Of a DNA stretch of 64,000 nt, positions 20,864-33,518 are shown one piece after another (position 1 is the first letter of the stretch; every line of letters starts with the position of its first letter). The translations under genes and the position numbers were made by a program. The DNA lies in assembly GCA_023213395.1 (NCBI GenBank), contig CM041465.1, forward strand, positions 54,629,741 through 54,693,740, given 5' to 3'. The notes under the pieces are model-generated. The model was not told the origin of the DNA and did not search any database. It saw only the letters and a program-made list of their open reading frames with translations. This DNA comes from Cycas panzhihuaensis (taxonomy: Eukaryota > Cycadophyta).

Positions 20864-22363
20864 CTTTTCAGTTCCTTGGGAGCCTCCTCCCACCAAACAA
20901 CCCCATCAACTCTGTCAGGCAATTTACGACTAGGCGAAGGGTGATAAGGTCCTATCCACCCATGCTTCCACTTGTTTTATCGACATTCCTAGTTCACCTC
21001 ATCCAAAAGAAGTCCCTTCCTCTTCTTCCCCAAACCTTATCCGTTTTTCCTCTATTGGTGTAGGGAGTTATGGGTACCTCACCGTGCTCAGTAATGACGA
21101 GTCTGACAGTGAGGATGAGGACCTCCCTCATCCCATATCCCTCCTAAACATGAGTAGGGGATGCTCTCTTTGTTTCAGGTCTTGACTTAAAACCTCTTCC
21201 ATCGAGGAGCCTAGTCCTCCACCTGAGTCATATGTCATTACTCTTATTTCTCGTGCGATCTCCTATATCACCTCATCTTCCACTTCATCACCCCCCATGA
21301 GCAATGAGGTGAGGGAACCTCTTGTCACCTATCATAAGAGGTCACCTTTCAACTCTTTCGAAGATTCCTTTAATTACATTGAGTGGTGGGTTAACCACTT
21401 TAAACCCACCGCTCCTACTACTCCTTGCCCTTCATCTTCTTGAAGCATGATTATCTATGGGATAGATTGCTTTGAGGATGACGAGGCCTTGCTAGAGAAC
21501 TTAGTGGGCTCCATGCCTAATCTCCCTCCTGGTCACCATAAACTTGGTCACTAGAAGATCTTAGCCATTGAGTCACCCCTAGCTGACCCAAACCCTTCTT
21601 CTTCTTCTTCTTTGCTCCCTCCTATTGACTGAGGCTCCCTTCACTTTGAGAAAGGGAATGGCATATGCATGGGGGCAACCAAGGACATCGTCCTTGCTCC
21701 TGGTAAAGTCATCAAGGTGGGAGCAGAATGTTCTCCTAAAGAAATGAAGGAATACACCCTTCTTTTCCAAGAATTCTATGATGTTTTCATATGGGACCAC
21801 TTTGACATGAAGGGAATAGACCCTTCTATCATCACCCACAACCTCATTACCATTCAGGGCACTTGCCCTGTGTGGAAAAAATAGCGCCCTCTTCACCTAA
21901 AACTTTTAGTTGCCATGAAGATAGAAGTTGAAAAACTCCTAAACGTGAGGTTAATCACTTCCATCGATTATCCCAAGTGGGTTTCAAACATCGTTCCTAT
22001 TGCTAAAAAGAATGGGATGATTCAAATATGCATTGACTTTTGTGACATCAACAATGCATGTCCAAAAGACAATTTTCCTCTCCCCTTCATCGATTAGATT
22101 ATTGATTGAACTGCTGGATTTGAAGTCATATCCTTAATGGATGGCTTCTCGGGATATAACCAAATCTAGATCTCCCCTAAAGACCATCCTAAAATGACCT
22201 TAACCACTCCTTGGGGCACCTTCACTTACAAAGCGATGCCCTCAAGGAAAATGCAGGTGCCACTTATCAAAGGGCGATGCAATTTGTCTTTCATGACCTC
22301 ATCGACAAAACCCTTGAGATTTTCATGGATGATATGATGGGCCTTTCGCGCGTAAGGGGCCAC
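20864..22363 (+). pseudogene. Tat-3 segment 1: protease-RT linker and RT up to the active site
   Basis: The region matches Tat-4 28300-29690. It shows the SYGYLTV-type linker, then APGKVIKVGAECSPKEMKEY, DVFIWDHFDMKGIDPSIITH, VEKLLNVRLITSIDYPKWVSN, ACPKDNFPLPFID, and the RT active-site FMDDM near 22324-22338. Tat-4 is inserted about nine codons after FMDDM. The RT continues at 36897. Frame breaks and stops are frequent. Confidence 0.85.
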
Positions 22364-24978
22364 TGTTTCTCAGCTACTGGGAATGGATTTGGGACGAGTC
22401 GACTCAGGTAAGCTCAGGTATATGTTTCTCACTCCCATCCTCACTTTTGCTTGGTCGAGTTTACTTAGTGAATTGCTTGATGCATGCTTGCTTATCACTT
22501 GTGTGATTGCATTATTTTCTTGCCTAATCATGTTGCTTGTGCTTGCCGCACACCACTCAGCCTATGATGACCCACCGTGGTGGCACTCCTCAGCAAGTCA
22601 TGCACCCCATATGGTACTCAGTTTCTCACAACATCTCCACAGTTCCTCAAGCATCATTATTGGTCACGTTTCATCCACACTAACACCCCTGTCTCTACCA
22701 TGAGTCTCCTTATGAGTATGATAGGACCCCCGTTAAGACTCGTTTTTCTCTTTTGGCTACTTATCATCCACCTAGGTAGGAATTTCTAGCTAGCCCAGCC
22801 TCAACATATTCTTAGTTTAGCTTTAGGCCCTATTTCTCACCTAATTTTAACTGCCAGGCTGACACCACTGCAAATTTAGCAGTACCTCAATATTTACCAT
22901 GGTACTGCGAAATTTTCCACAGTGCGACTGTTTAAAATTATTTTTTTAAATAATTACAGTAGTTCCTGCTCTTTTTGTGGAACTGCCACATGGCTTCCAT
23001 GCATATTCATTCCCCCATAACCCTAAATGCTCGTTTAGGGTTATGGAGAATATAAAACCTAAAAAATAAGTCATTTGTCTCTGGTCTCCATTCATTTTTT
23101 TTGCACTACTCTAGGTCTCTCTCTAGGACTGTTAGGGAATCTTCTCTTTGGCTCTAGTTCTCCTTCCACAGGGATACCTGTTACGTCTCAGGCCTTGCTC
23201 TAGCATCTTAGGCCCTCTCTTTCTAGGTCTATATCGTGAAGGAAGGAATACTCACAGTAACTCAACAAGGCAAGCTCCAAAGTTCCAAGATCTCAGTTGT
23301 GCTCCCACGTTAGCCTCCTCTTTAGCCTAGGCCTGAAAAGCTTGTCAAGCACAAGCTTTTCCCCTTAATTTCTAGTAGGAACAAGCTCTTTCTTCCTATT
23401 GCAAGGTACCTCTTCAATGTTTCTCTAAGATTCATGTTTTTCTCCTTCTTTTTATGAACAGTTTTCAGTCATTTTTGCTCTTGGCTTTGCACCCCATAGG
23501 AGCTTGCCCATTGCTCCCTATTTTATAGTGCTCCCCCTCTCATTTCCTGTAAGTTCACTTCAAGGTTGTTGTGTAAGAGGGTTACACAAGGATGAGTGAA
23601 GGGAGAAAGGTGGGATCAGTCCCCTTGTTAGCCTTCTTCCCAAGGGTCCAAACCCTTCCCTTTCTTCCTTTTTCACCTCACGCCTCCCTTGGAGCTGGGC
23701 CAAGGATTTTGAGAGCCTATTTCTAAATCTAAAACAACGTTGATAGCCCCTTGCCATGCTGGTTTCAGACCTACATTTACAAGTTTTGGGTACCACATAA
23801 GCCCTAAAACCCTTCTTGGTTGGTCTATGACCCTTAGCTTGATGATTTATTGTCCATAACACTTCGTCTCTTGGGTTTGCTTGTATATCATTTTGCTGGT
23901 TTATTTCCTCTCTTGTTTATTGTCCCATACAGCTAGTACACTTTGTTTTTCGCTCCCTCGAGGCTACGTGGAGATACTTGTGGGTGAGTTGGCCATTCTG
24001 AGGCTAACTTCTTCATTTTGGATATCGTTTGGTGCTGCTGCTTGTTTGAGGTTTGTTTAGAGTTTTGGAGTAATGTACAACATTTCTTTGACTTGATTTG
24101 CTATTAACCTTTTTGTATTTACATATACCTATATTAGGCATATTTAGCATCCCCTCTTCCGAGAGGGAGAAACTCTCATGTTGTGATTGGCAGGCTTTGC
24201 GGTAATGGAAATACGCACGAGGCGAACTTCTTGACAGATTAGTCTCTTGTTAGTAGTATTTCTTTGTTTCCTCTTGTCGTTCTTCATGTTGCTTTGTTTT
24301 TCGCATGTTTGGGGAAGGTAAGGTAGCCCCTTGACCGCTTATAGCAACCGTCGCCAACTAGTCTCTCACCTGCGTGACAAGTTTGAGTGGGAGAGTGTGC
24401 AAAGAATCAAAGGTCACAACACTTCAACTGCACTACATTTCCACGTATTCTTCTTCTTTTTTGTCCTTTCTTGTAGTGTTTTCTTTTACGCATATATTTG
24501 CATGCTAAAACACATAGGAAATGAAAAAGGGAAAAAGAACTCATCCTTGCATTTGTGTGTCTCTTTTGTTTATAGTTATTTATATCATGTGTAGGTAGGT
24601 TTTTGGGCATGAGTCATCCATTCCTCACTTCCCCTACTGGCCCACACGTAGGACACCATACTACACACATTTTCTTACACATCACCTTCTCGTTCTCTTG
24701 AGAAGGCGCGACTCTTTAGGGTCCCTCTTCCTCTTCCTGACCATCTAAGGGGTAGGAGGGCCTCTTCTTTTGGGATGACCCAAGGCCTCGCCTTGTGTCC
24801 TTCTCCAAAAATTGCCCAAAGGCAATTGGGCACTATTTGCAGGTCTCGAATCCGCGCTCCAGCATACTGACACCCTACATGGTGTTTTTCTTGCCGTTAT
24901 ATCCCACTCATAGCCCGACTACATCTTAGTTAGTCACATCTTGTTAAATGTAGGAGACCACCCTGTAGATGCATTTCA
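22364..24978 (+). mobile_element. Tat-4 5' LTR
   Basis: It starts TGTTTCTCAGCTACTGGG and ends GATGCATTTCA, one base before the primer site. U3 carries a GGTACC-motif cluster (22862-22925) and a palindromic telo-box pair before a TATA box. Open frames such as 24331-24594 recur in the 3' LTR and are not genes. Confidence 0.92.
23019..23058 (+). promoter_or_regulatory. LTR promoter: telo-box palindrome and TATA box (Tat-4 5' LTR)
   Basis: AACCCTAAA and its reverse complement TTTAGGGTT face each other six bases apart, followed by GAATATAAAACC. The 3' LTR has the same at 34933-34972. Telo-box motifs are known in promoters of growth-related plant genes and can be bound by telomere-repeat-binding proteins. 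I infer this is the U3 promoter driving gag-pol. Confidence 0.6.
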
Positions 24979-24979
24979 C

Positions 24980-24998
24980 TGGAGACCATACTGGGGAC
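24980..24998 (+). promoter_or_regulatory. Primer binding site of Tat-4
   Basis: TGGAGACCATACTGGGGAC begins one base after the LTR. Apart from one A it fits the Tat-type site TGGCGACC...CTGGGGA, usually paired with tRNA-Arg. Confidence 0.7.
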
Positions 24999-25238
24999 TA
25001 CCAGTAAGGGAACTAGTTTCGCCTCTCTTCCTGTTGGTGTTCTTGCTTTTAGGTGATCTTCTTGACTTTCTTTTCTGTTGGGCAGCCCCCAATGCATGCT
25101 TCATACTATTTGCTCTCTTCTAACAACTTTTGTGAAGGTGTTGCATGCAACGTTTCTCACGTCATTTACGAGGTCTACCGCCATTGTTAGAAGACCCTTC
25201 GTATCGCTCCCTTCCATCATTGGATTCTGATTCGATAA

Positions 25239-26987
25239 TGGAGGGCTATCATTCCGGCTGGGCTTACCACACCTTGGTCTTAGGAACTCAAGAGTTTCTC
25301 ACGTCTGTTCTGAGATCCACCTAGGAGGGTGATGATCCCATTTATTACTCGTGTGACTAGCCTCACCCCTCCGACATCCATCCTTCTGCTCAAGCGGTAG
25401 AAGGCTCACCTTTTTATGAGATTCATCATCCGATTAATGATTCTTGTGAGGAGCACCCTGAGAGGTCCCCATCATTCGAGGTCCCATCAACCTCTTATGG
25501 TTACGAAGATGCCCCTCCCACCGACGTGATTGAAGCTATCAGTGAGTACTTTTGAGTGACTCACCTTCAAGCACATCCCAGGTGGTTTGAAGAAGCTTTG
25601 CGTGGCAGAGCACCTTCTTCATCTGTACCTGTGCCTCCCATGGCAAGTAATCCTTCTATGCCTGCGTACTCGTCCCACTCCATTTCTACACCGATCTTGG
25701 GGACAAGTGTCACACCCTCTATTCCTAGTCATGGTCCTAGTTCTTCAAGACCCATTCACGGTGTGTCTTTTCCCTAGCTTGGGGTTAGCATACCTTTTCC
25801 AAGCTAAGCGAATGTTCCACCCTCAAACATGGCACATGCGTTCCCTAGTAGGTCTAGAGGTCCTACTAGTACTACTACCACTAGCTATATAGGACCCATT
25901 CCCATATATATTCAAAACCTATCCAATAGTCCTTCCCTTTACATACCCCTAGGTTATGCATCTCAACCTTGGGGGCAGGGTAAGGGGAACCACCTTCCAG
26001 CCTATGGGGTGGACCCGCTACACCCTTATGGGGTTGCACTACCTACAAGTGGCCCATATGGGCAGAATCTGGTCCCACACCCCCCTTTTCCACCGTCTAG
26101 CGTGACTTCTTTCACTATGCCTTCACAAGGAAACCTAGCTCCCTTCCAAGGTGTTTATCCTCAAGCCCCCTTCCAACAAGGGGTATTTCCCTAAGGAGGG
26201 ATGGGTGTACCACCCCCATCCATTCCTTGCTCATTGCTGTTCGTGGACCCTACGACCCATGTAAGGGCACGTCCCTTCATGGATTATAGATCGACGTCAC
26301 TATCCATTGAGGCGTTAAGAACTAATCTGCCACCTAACCCTTCTGAAGGTCCCAAATTTGATGGAACTTCGTCGTAAGACCTAGTTGAACACGTGCGTAG
26401 TTTTTCTATGGTGTGCATAGACTACTGGGCTTACGACCATATCTGAATGAAACTGTTTCCCTGATCTTTGCAAGGCGATGCCCTCAAATAGTTTTATCAC
26501 CTCCCTGCCCACTCTATCTTTTCATTCCAGCAATTGGTGGATGAATTCATCAACTACTTTGATGTAGCATGTCCATTTGAAAGCAGAATGAAATCCCTCT
26601 TATCGCCCAAACAAGGTCACGATGAAATGAATCGTGACTTTGTAAGACGATTCCATGACCTTCTTCACTCCACTAAGAACACGTTACCTGAGGAGCTGAA
26701 GAGAGACCTTTTCGTTAATGCACTTCACCCCGAAGTAACTCAAAATGGGGGCAACCACATGTGACTCCATGATTGCGAAATGCTTAGCATTAGAGGCTAT
26801 TGAGATCCAAGACGAACTCAAGAGGCCTCTTAAGCCCTCACAAGATCGTGAGGTACCTCCCTCAACTAAGGAAACTAAACCTTCGCAACCTACCAAGTCT
26901 ACTTCTCACCTAACTAAGAGGACTTTAGACTCCCTTACTTCTGCCATATGCTCATTCGAGTGTATGATGAAGGAGCTTAAACTCTAA
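25239..26987 (+). pseudogene. Tat-4 Gag
   Basis: A Pro/Ser/Gly-rich N-terminal half (AHAFPSRSRGPTST, YGVDPLHPYGVALPT) precedes the gag domain: LVDEFINYFDVACPFESRM, RRFHDLLHSTKNTLPEELKRDLF, and the end MKELKL. The start at 25239 (MEGYHSG) is the best conserved ATG but is one base out of frame with the rest. A small deletion near 26735 also shifts the frame. Several stops match Gln, Trp or Arg codons in Tat-2. It ends in TAA where Tat-2 ends in TAG. Confidence 0.8.
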
Positions 26988-28890
26988 GCCCTTTCATCGC
27001 TAACCTCTAACAAACAAATTCAATAGGCTTCTCAAGCTAGTCCCCCCAAAGGAGGTAGCACCCAACCTTCTCAAGCGAGTAAAGCTGATCCTCCACTCGA
27101 GAAGAAGTAGTGCTCCATCCATGGGGAGTGCTTCTATGATGACTCGCGTTGTGAGGTGCAACACCCTCGTGATGCCCCACCATGTGATTCGTCTCCCAGA
27201 TGGGCCTCAAGGCCCAATCTCGATCAACCTGTTCATAAGGATCCGTTCCCCAAACATAGGGAGCATGATCGCAACGCTCAATAAAGGAACAACTAGAACC
27301 AAGGCAGATCCCCCGATTCTTGTCCTTCAAATGGTAGAGGGAAGGGTGCATGAGATTCATCATCCTCCTCACGTTCCCCTGACTGCCATGCTCCTTCACC
27401 TTCGTGATCCTGCAACAAGGGAAAGAAGGTAATTTAGATGCTTGAGACCACTCCCCTTTATGCCTTAACTCAGTCTCAAGCCACGAAAGAGGTAGTTGGT
27501 GCCTCTATGTCTACATCACACCTTGATCCTCCTCTGGAAGCCATTTCCCTAGAAATACCTTCGCTTCCCAAGAACATTCCCATCCGCCCCGGTCGCTTGC
27601 ACTTTAGGAGATCCCTTACCCAACCCATAGGGAAGGGTAAGCCTTTTTCCGTAGTTGAAGAGCTTCATACCGTGGCTACCGAGATGTCCATCATAGACAT
27701 CTTGAAAAGCTATCCCGAGCAATGAACGCTCCTCCTAGAAGCTTTAGGATTGAATGACGTGCCTATTCATGCTTTGGGCACCAACCAAAGTCGTGAACCT
27801 ATCATCTCCTTTGATGCTAAAGATCTTCCCCCAGCTAGTGGAAGGGAATGCCAATGGAACTTCCCTTTCACTATTACCACAGACACACCCGATTTTACAT
27901 TGCGAAGGACCATCGTGGACAATGGTTCTTCCGTGAATGCTATGCCCTTGCGTGTTATGCAAGAGCTTGGCATTTCTGCCTTGGAACCCGTTCCATGGTG
28001 ATGTCAAGGCTACAATGGTAGCAAGAAGACTCCCTTGGGATCCATCTTGATACCTCTCACCCTCGAGGATAAGTCCGTCTTTATTGACATTATTGTCCTC
28101 GATGTGGATGTTGATTACAACCTCCTCCTAGGTCGACCATGGCTTAACCAAATGGGAGCCGTGTATTCCACCTATTGGGGGCAACTTAAGTTTGTCCATA
28201 ATGGACAAATAAGAGTCGTCTCCCATGAGCAGCCACTCATGAAATAAACTAGACCATTTACTCAAGCAAGCCACGGCCATGCAAAGGGAAGTAAAGGCCC
28301 TTCTAATCACACCTTGGCTTGCTCCATCGACATTCTCGATCATTCTAGCCATGAAGAAGATCCCACATCTTCTTCTTTTGGTCTAACCCATTTTGCCCCC
28401 ATCGGTATTGGAAGCTATGGATACCTCACCATATTTAGCGACGACGTGTCCCATAGTGAGGATGAGGACCTTCCTCACATAGTTTCCTTCCTTCGCGCTA
28501 GTGGGGGGTATTCTTCTTGTTCTAGGTCTCAACCTAGGATCCCTTTTATCAAAGAGCCTGATCACTCTCTCGTATCACATACCATTGCATGTGTTGACCA
28601 ACGAGTGCCCGGCTCTTCCTTTCCATCACCTTTCACAAGTGATGGCGTCGAGAGTTTCCCTCCTATCTCTTACGAGGGGTCTCTCCTTGACTCTCCCTTA
28701 GAGTCCCTTAGGGATGTTGGGCAGCTTACAGGCCATCCCAGTTATATTGCTCCCATTCCATCTCGCACCTCGTCCATTCGAAGTCAAGTCATCTATGGGG
28801 TGGACTACTTCAAAGATAACGAGGCCTTACTGGAGCACTTAGTGGGCTCCATGCCCAACTTACCTTCTGGTCACCATAAGCTTAGCCACT
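26988..28890 (+). pseudogene. Tat-4 zinc knuckle, protease and linker
   Basis: The knuckle CSIHGECFYDDSRC is near 27111-27155. The protease has IVDNGSSVNAMPLRV (27906-27950) and VLDVDVDYNLLLGRPWL (28101-28150). A long linker (FGLTHFAPIGIGSYGYLTI, then RSQVIYGVDYFKDNEALLEHL) leads to RT. Frames 27438, 27750, 28035 and 28314 are all in register, separated only by point stops, so this stretch lacks indels. Confidence 0.85.
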
Positions 28891-28892
28891 AG

Positions 28893-30470
28893 AAGATCCT
28901 AGCGATTGGGTCCACACTAGCCAACCTGATCCCATCCTCTGTTCTATCTCCTCCTATCGACCTTGCCCCCCTCCATTTCGAGGAGGGGAATGCCATGTGT
29001 ATAGAGGCAACTCAGGACATAGTCCTCGCCCCAGACAAGGTCATTAAGATAGGGGTAGAATGTACCCCTGATGAAGTAAGGTAGTATTCCCTACTGCTCC
29101 AGGAATTCTAGGATGTTTTCACGTGGGACTACTCTGACATAAAGGGAATTGACCCCTCCATCATCACCCACAAGCTCACAACTATTCCTGGTGCCTACCC
29201 TGTGCGCTAGAAGCAACGTCCTCTCCATCCTAAACTTTCAGTTGCCATCAAGATGGAGGTTGAAAAACTTTTGGATGCAGGACTTATCTCTTCCATTGAT
29301 TACCCTAAGTAGGTATCGAACATCGTTCCCATTGCCAAGAAGAACAGGACCATTTGGATATGCATTGATTTTCGTGACATTAACAATGCATGTCCCAAAG
29401 ATAACTTCCCACTCCCCTTTATTGATCAAATAATCGATTGAACTACTGGATTCGAAGTCATGTCCTTAATGGATGGATTTTCCAACTATAACCAGATCCA
29501 GATATCCCCTGAAGACTGCCACAAGACGGCCTTCACCACCCCGTGGGGTACCTTTGCCTATAAGGCAATGCCCTTCAGTCTTAAAAATGTAGAAGCCACA
29601 TACTAGAGGGCTATGCATTTCATTTTCCATGACCTCATCAACAACACATTGGAGGTCTTCATGGATGACATGATGAGTCTCTCACATACTAGAGCCCATC
29701 ATCCTTCTGACTTGTGGGCCATCTTCACACGATGCCATAAGTATCATGTTAGTCTAAACTCGCTTAAATGCGTGTTTGCTATCACCTCAGGTAAACTCTT
29801 AGGTTTCCTTGTATCAAAGCAAGAAATCTAAATCGATCTGGACAAAGTCAAGGCAATCCTTGACATGTCGTCTCCTAGAACCCAATGACAGATTAAGTCA
29901 TTTCTAGGTAGGCTTGGTTTCCTTAGGCTTTTTTTGGTAGACTTCACCATAAATGCCAAACCCCTTACCAACCTATTGAAGAAAGGAGCTCCATTTGTTT
30001 AGCCTGACAAGACCCAACAAGCCTTTACAGGACTCAAGGAAGCTCTCACTTCCGCTCCTATATTGGTGCCTCCTCACTTTAATAGGCCCTTCATCTTGTA
30101 TACCTTAGCAACCAATGAATCCTTAGGCACGATGCTTATATAGGAGGATGATTTGGGAACTGAGAGAGCAATCTATTTTATCAGCTGCACTGTCATGGTT
30201 GCTGAACTTAATTATCCTCCCACTGAGAAGGAATGTCTCTCCTTGGTCCACATGACCAAGAAGTTCAGGCATTATTTACTTGGTAATACTACCAAGGTGA
30301 TTATCCAATCTGATCCCTTATGTTATTTACTTACTCGTTCAGACTTGATGGGTAGGGCAGGTTATTGGGCGGTCCTGCTTCAAGAGTTTGACCTGTAAAT
30401 CAGTAACAGGAACTCAAAAAAAGGAATGATAGTGGCAGAGCAGTTAGCTGATGCCCCCATTCCCAACACA
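28893..30470 (+). pseudogene. Tat-4 reverse transcriptase and gypsy RNase H
   Basis: RT motifs in order: DVFTWDYSDIKGIDPSI, VEKLLDAGLISSIDYPK, CIDFRDINNACPKDNFPLPFIDQ, MDGFSNYNQIQI, KTAFTTPWGTFAYKAMPF, and FMDDM at about 29658-29672. The first RNase H follows: ILYTLATNESLGTML (Asp to Asn), NYPPTEKECLSLV, KVIIQSDPLCYLL. The RT active site is intact, but many in-frame TAG and TGA codons make it non-functional. Confidence 0.9.
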
Positions 30471-30499
30471 AGTGGTGTTCCCATTGATGACTCTCTCCC

Positions 30500-31801
30500 T
30501 GACGAGTCTATTCTGATAATCCAGGGTACCTCTCCTCATCCGCTCACCGATAGTAAGTGGTATGGCGACATTGTGCAGTATTTGACTTAGCAGGGATACT
30601 GCCCTGAAGTTAGCAACAAAGTTAGATCACGCATCTGCACCATCGCTAGACAATACTTCCTCGTAGATGAAGTGTTGTACAAGAGGTCCTTCGATGGGAT
30701 CCTTCTTTACTGTGTCACTTCAGACGAAGCAAACCAAATACTCCGTGAATGCCATCATGGCATTTGTGGGGGCCACTTTGGGGGCTAATCCATGGCCCAA
30801 AGGATCCTCCGCATGGGTTATTATTGGCCATCTCTTTTCAAGGATGCTCACGCTTACGCCCTAAGATGTTGACGATGCCAGAGTATACAAACATATCCCA
30901 TGTGCCTTCTGAGGCCCTGCACCCTATCATATCTCCATGGCCCTTTTTTCAATGGGGTTTAGACCTCATTGGTGCCATACCACCACCGTCTTTGGCGCAA
31001 CACAAGTACATCTTGACTACTACAGAGTACTTCACCAAATGGATGGAGGCAATTTCCCTGTCCACTATGCCTTGCAGGATGATAGCTGCCTTCATCTACC
31101 AGCACATCGTTTGCCATTTCGGGATCCCAGATGTCTTGATCACAGACAATGGAACCCCCTTTTGTAATAAGGAGGTGGATGAGCTTTGCGAGAAATTCAA
31201 GATTTCGTATAAGACCTCATCTCCTTATTACCCCCAAGAAAACAGACAAGTTGAATCATTCAACAAAACCCTTATTAACATCCTAAAGAAAATCATTGCA
31301 CAATCTCAAAGAGATTGGCACCTCCAACTTCCTTCCGCCCTATGGGCCTATCACACTTCTATCTGTACGGTGACTAGAATGACTCCATTTTCCTTAGTCT
31401 ATGGAACCGAAGTGGTACTCCCACTAGAAGTGGAGATCCCCTCTCTATGAGTCTCCCTTAGAGGTCTTATTGATGAGGAGTCTATCTACTAGGCTCGTCT
31501 CCTAGATCTCGAGGCCCTGGATGAGAGGCGCTTAATGGCTTATCAAGCGAATCTTGCTTCGAAATCCTGCTTATAAAGGACTCACGACAAACATCTTCAT
31601 GCTCGTCCTTTATGCCCTGGGGACCACATCCTTAAGTTGGAATATCTCTACAATCATCTAACCAAATTTGGGCCTAAATGGGTCGATCCTTTTATCGTTC
31701 TCGAGAGCCTCGATAACAGTGCCTATAGGATCACCACCTTAGAGGGCCTAGAATTTGAGAAGGCAGTCAACATAAAATTCCTTAAGAAATTCTATGCATG
31801 A
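30500..31801 (+). pseudogene. Tat-4 integrase
   Basis: The zinc motif reads ECHHGICGGHFGG...RC*RCQ (H-H-C-C). The catalytic Asp-Asp-Glu is present: GLDLIGAIPPP, LITDNGTPF, and RQVESFNKTL. The C-terminal part has TRMTPFSLVYGTEVVLPLEVE and ends KFLKKFYA at TGA (31799-31801). A frameshift lies near 30880. The enzyme would insert element DNA, giving the 5-bp TSD. Confidence 0.9.
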
Positions 31802-32428
31802 TCCCCTCGGTGATCCCTTTGCCACGCTCTGAAATGAGCCTAAACTACCATCTTAAGTTATTCCCATTTCTCCCAACCATGGGTGGAATGACAACTTAAG
31901 ATGGCCTCTTCTGTTTCTTTCTGGTTCCTCCCATGGAACCCATGTTCCCATATCCTTTTGGGACTCTTGTCTTCCTATTTGGGCACCCCTCAGTTAGGAC
32001 GACACTCTAGAGTATCATTACTCCCCCCTCTCGCTTAGTGTTTCCTTTGCATATCATGCTATGCTCCTCTGTGGACGTGCGTGTGCCCTATTTCTAACCC
32101 CATATGTGTCTATCACCTCTACTCATGGTAGTCGTGTGTGCTCCTATTAGATATACAGCCATACATGGAAGGAAATATGTGCATCATATAACAAAGCATC
32201 TATAACATACATGTCATCTGTCATACATGATATACACATCATCACATATCAAAATGGGGTACCAATTGCCCCGTCTATATATATACATCAAAATCATGTT
32301 ACATCGTACATATGGGAAGTCGGTGTCCTTGCAGGGGGGGTATAATCATATGACTCTATATATATATGACCCCTTGGAGGCCTGTGCTTTTCCCTATCAA
32401 AATCAAATACATAACTACCACATTACTG
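31802..32428 (+). other. Tat-4 3' UTR with a single hairpin unit
   Basis: There is no gene. At 31838-31906 stands one diverged copy of the Tat-2 85-bp unit (GCCTAAACTACC, CTTAAG arms, CCAACCATGGGTGG). The rest is homologous to Tat-2 6900-7430 read in reverse and ends in AT-rich sequence with several TATATATA runs (32276, 32361). Confidence 0.7.
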
Positions 32429-33430
32429 CTACCCCGCTCCTGGGGTATCATCTCCTAGTTTGTGTGACCCCTCTCCTAGGGACCACATCCCTCCGAGACT
32501 CTTCTTGGGTCTCCATAAGCTCCCTACCTCACTCCCCTCATCTCGTGGCCTCCTCGAGGTCGTCACTGCCGTATAGGTCTGAGTCCTACTCTGTGCCAAC
32601 CTCGATGCTGCCATGTCCTTGACCAGTCAATCGTATTGTACCTGGATATGATCTCACTCCACCTCTATGAGGCACAACCTCTCCTCCATCCCTTGTAGTC
32701 TCTCCTTTAGCATCACCACCTGGATATAGCTTCCCATATCCCCTCCAACTCTACCCTAGGCCTCTAGTGCCTATACACGACTCTGTAATGCGTCTCGCGT
32801 GCCCTGAGCCTCATCCAGCTCTCATTACATCTGTCCCTTGAACGCTACATGCTCCTGGGACTTTGCAACCCATATGTCTCTCGCCCTTGCTAGTGGGGCG
32901 AATGCTACCATGTGGGCACCCGCCGATCTAGGTGCATCCTCCGCCTGGATGGGTGGCTACCCGTCTACATATACCTAAGGGAACATCTCCCTCACCATGG
33001 CTTCAACCAGCCGTATGATCTCTGCAGAACCTACAAATCTACCATATCATGTATTAGTACATGTCTGCATAAATATCAAATCAAAACCAAGCAATACAAT
33101 GCATCTGGCTATTAAACAACGAGGAAGGTTGGACCTCACCTGCAGCAGCTGCTGGATCCTCTGCCTATGTGATAGCCTCTGTCCCTAGCTCTCCACCAAC
33201 TCCAGGTGCCTCCTCCTCTGGCACCTCCTCTGTGACCGCCTCCACTGTTGGAGCCTGTGTCCCTCCCTCTGCTGGTGGAGCTGCCCCTCTAGGTCTCTCT
33301 ATGATCCTCAGTCTCCGGGCTCATGTCACAGGCCCCCTCATCTCCTCAGCAGTCCCTGATGGCCCTGCCTCATCTGCCACTTGCGATGGGCTGACCCCAT
33401 CTCCTCTATATCCCCCGTCGCCCCTTTACG
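32429..33430 (-). pseudogene. Antisense gene remnant of Tat-4 (last exons only)
   Basis: On the minus strand, exon 2's end (about 33430-33140) encodes AVTEEVPEEEAPGVGGELG, then intron 2 (33139-33022, CAG|GTGAGG ... CTGCAG|AG), then exon 3, which includes EIIRLVEAMVREMFP and ends near SLGGMWSLGEGSHKLGDD. This matches Tat-2 exon 3 and its preceding exon. The PMD-coding half, first exon and TATA box are missing: only about 90 bp separate the remnant from aRNH, against about 2 kb in Tat-2. Confidence 0.75.
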
Positions 33431-33518
33431 GCCACTGTTACTAGCGATACAAGGTCCTCTTCTCACCTCTCTGATCAGTTTCATTATACTTCTTTTAGCA
33501 GAGAAGTCATTCTCACTC

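Noticed and set aside
24331-24594. Possible membrane protein frame in the Tat-4 5' LTR, repeated at 36288-36512
   Set aside because: Both lie at the same place in the two LTRs. The hydrophobic run comes from T-rich LTR sequence, and other LTRs lack it.
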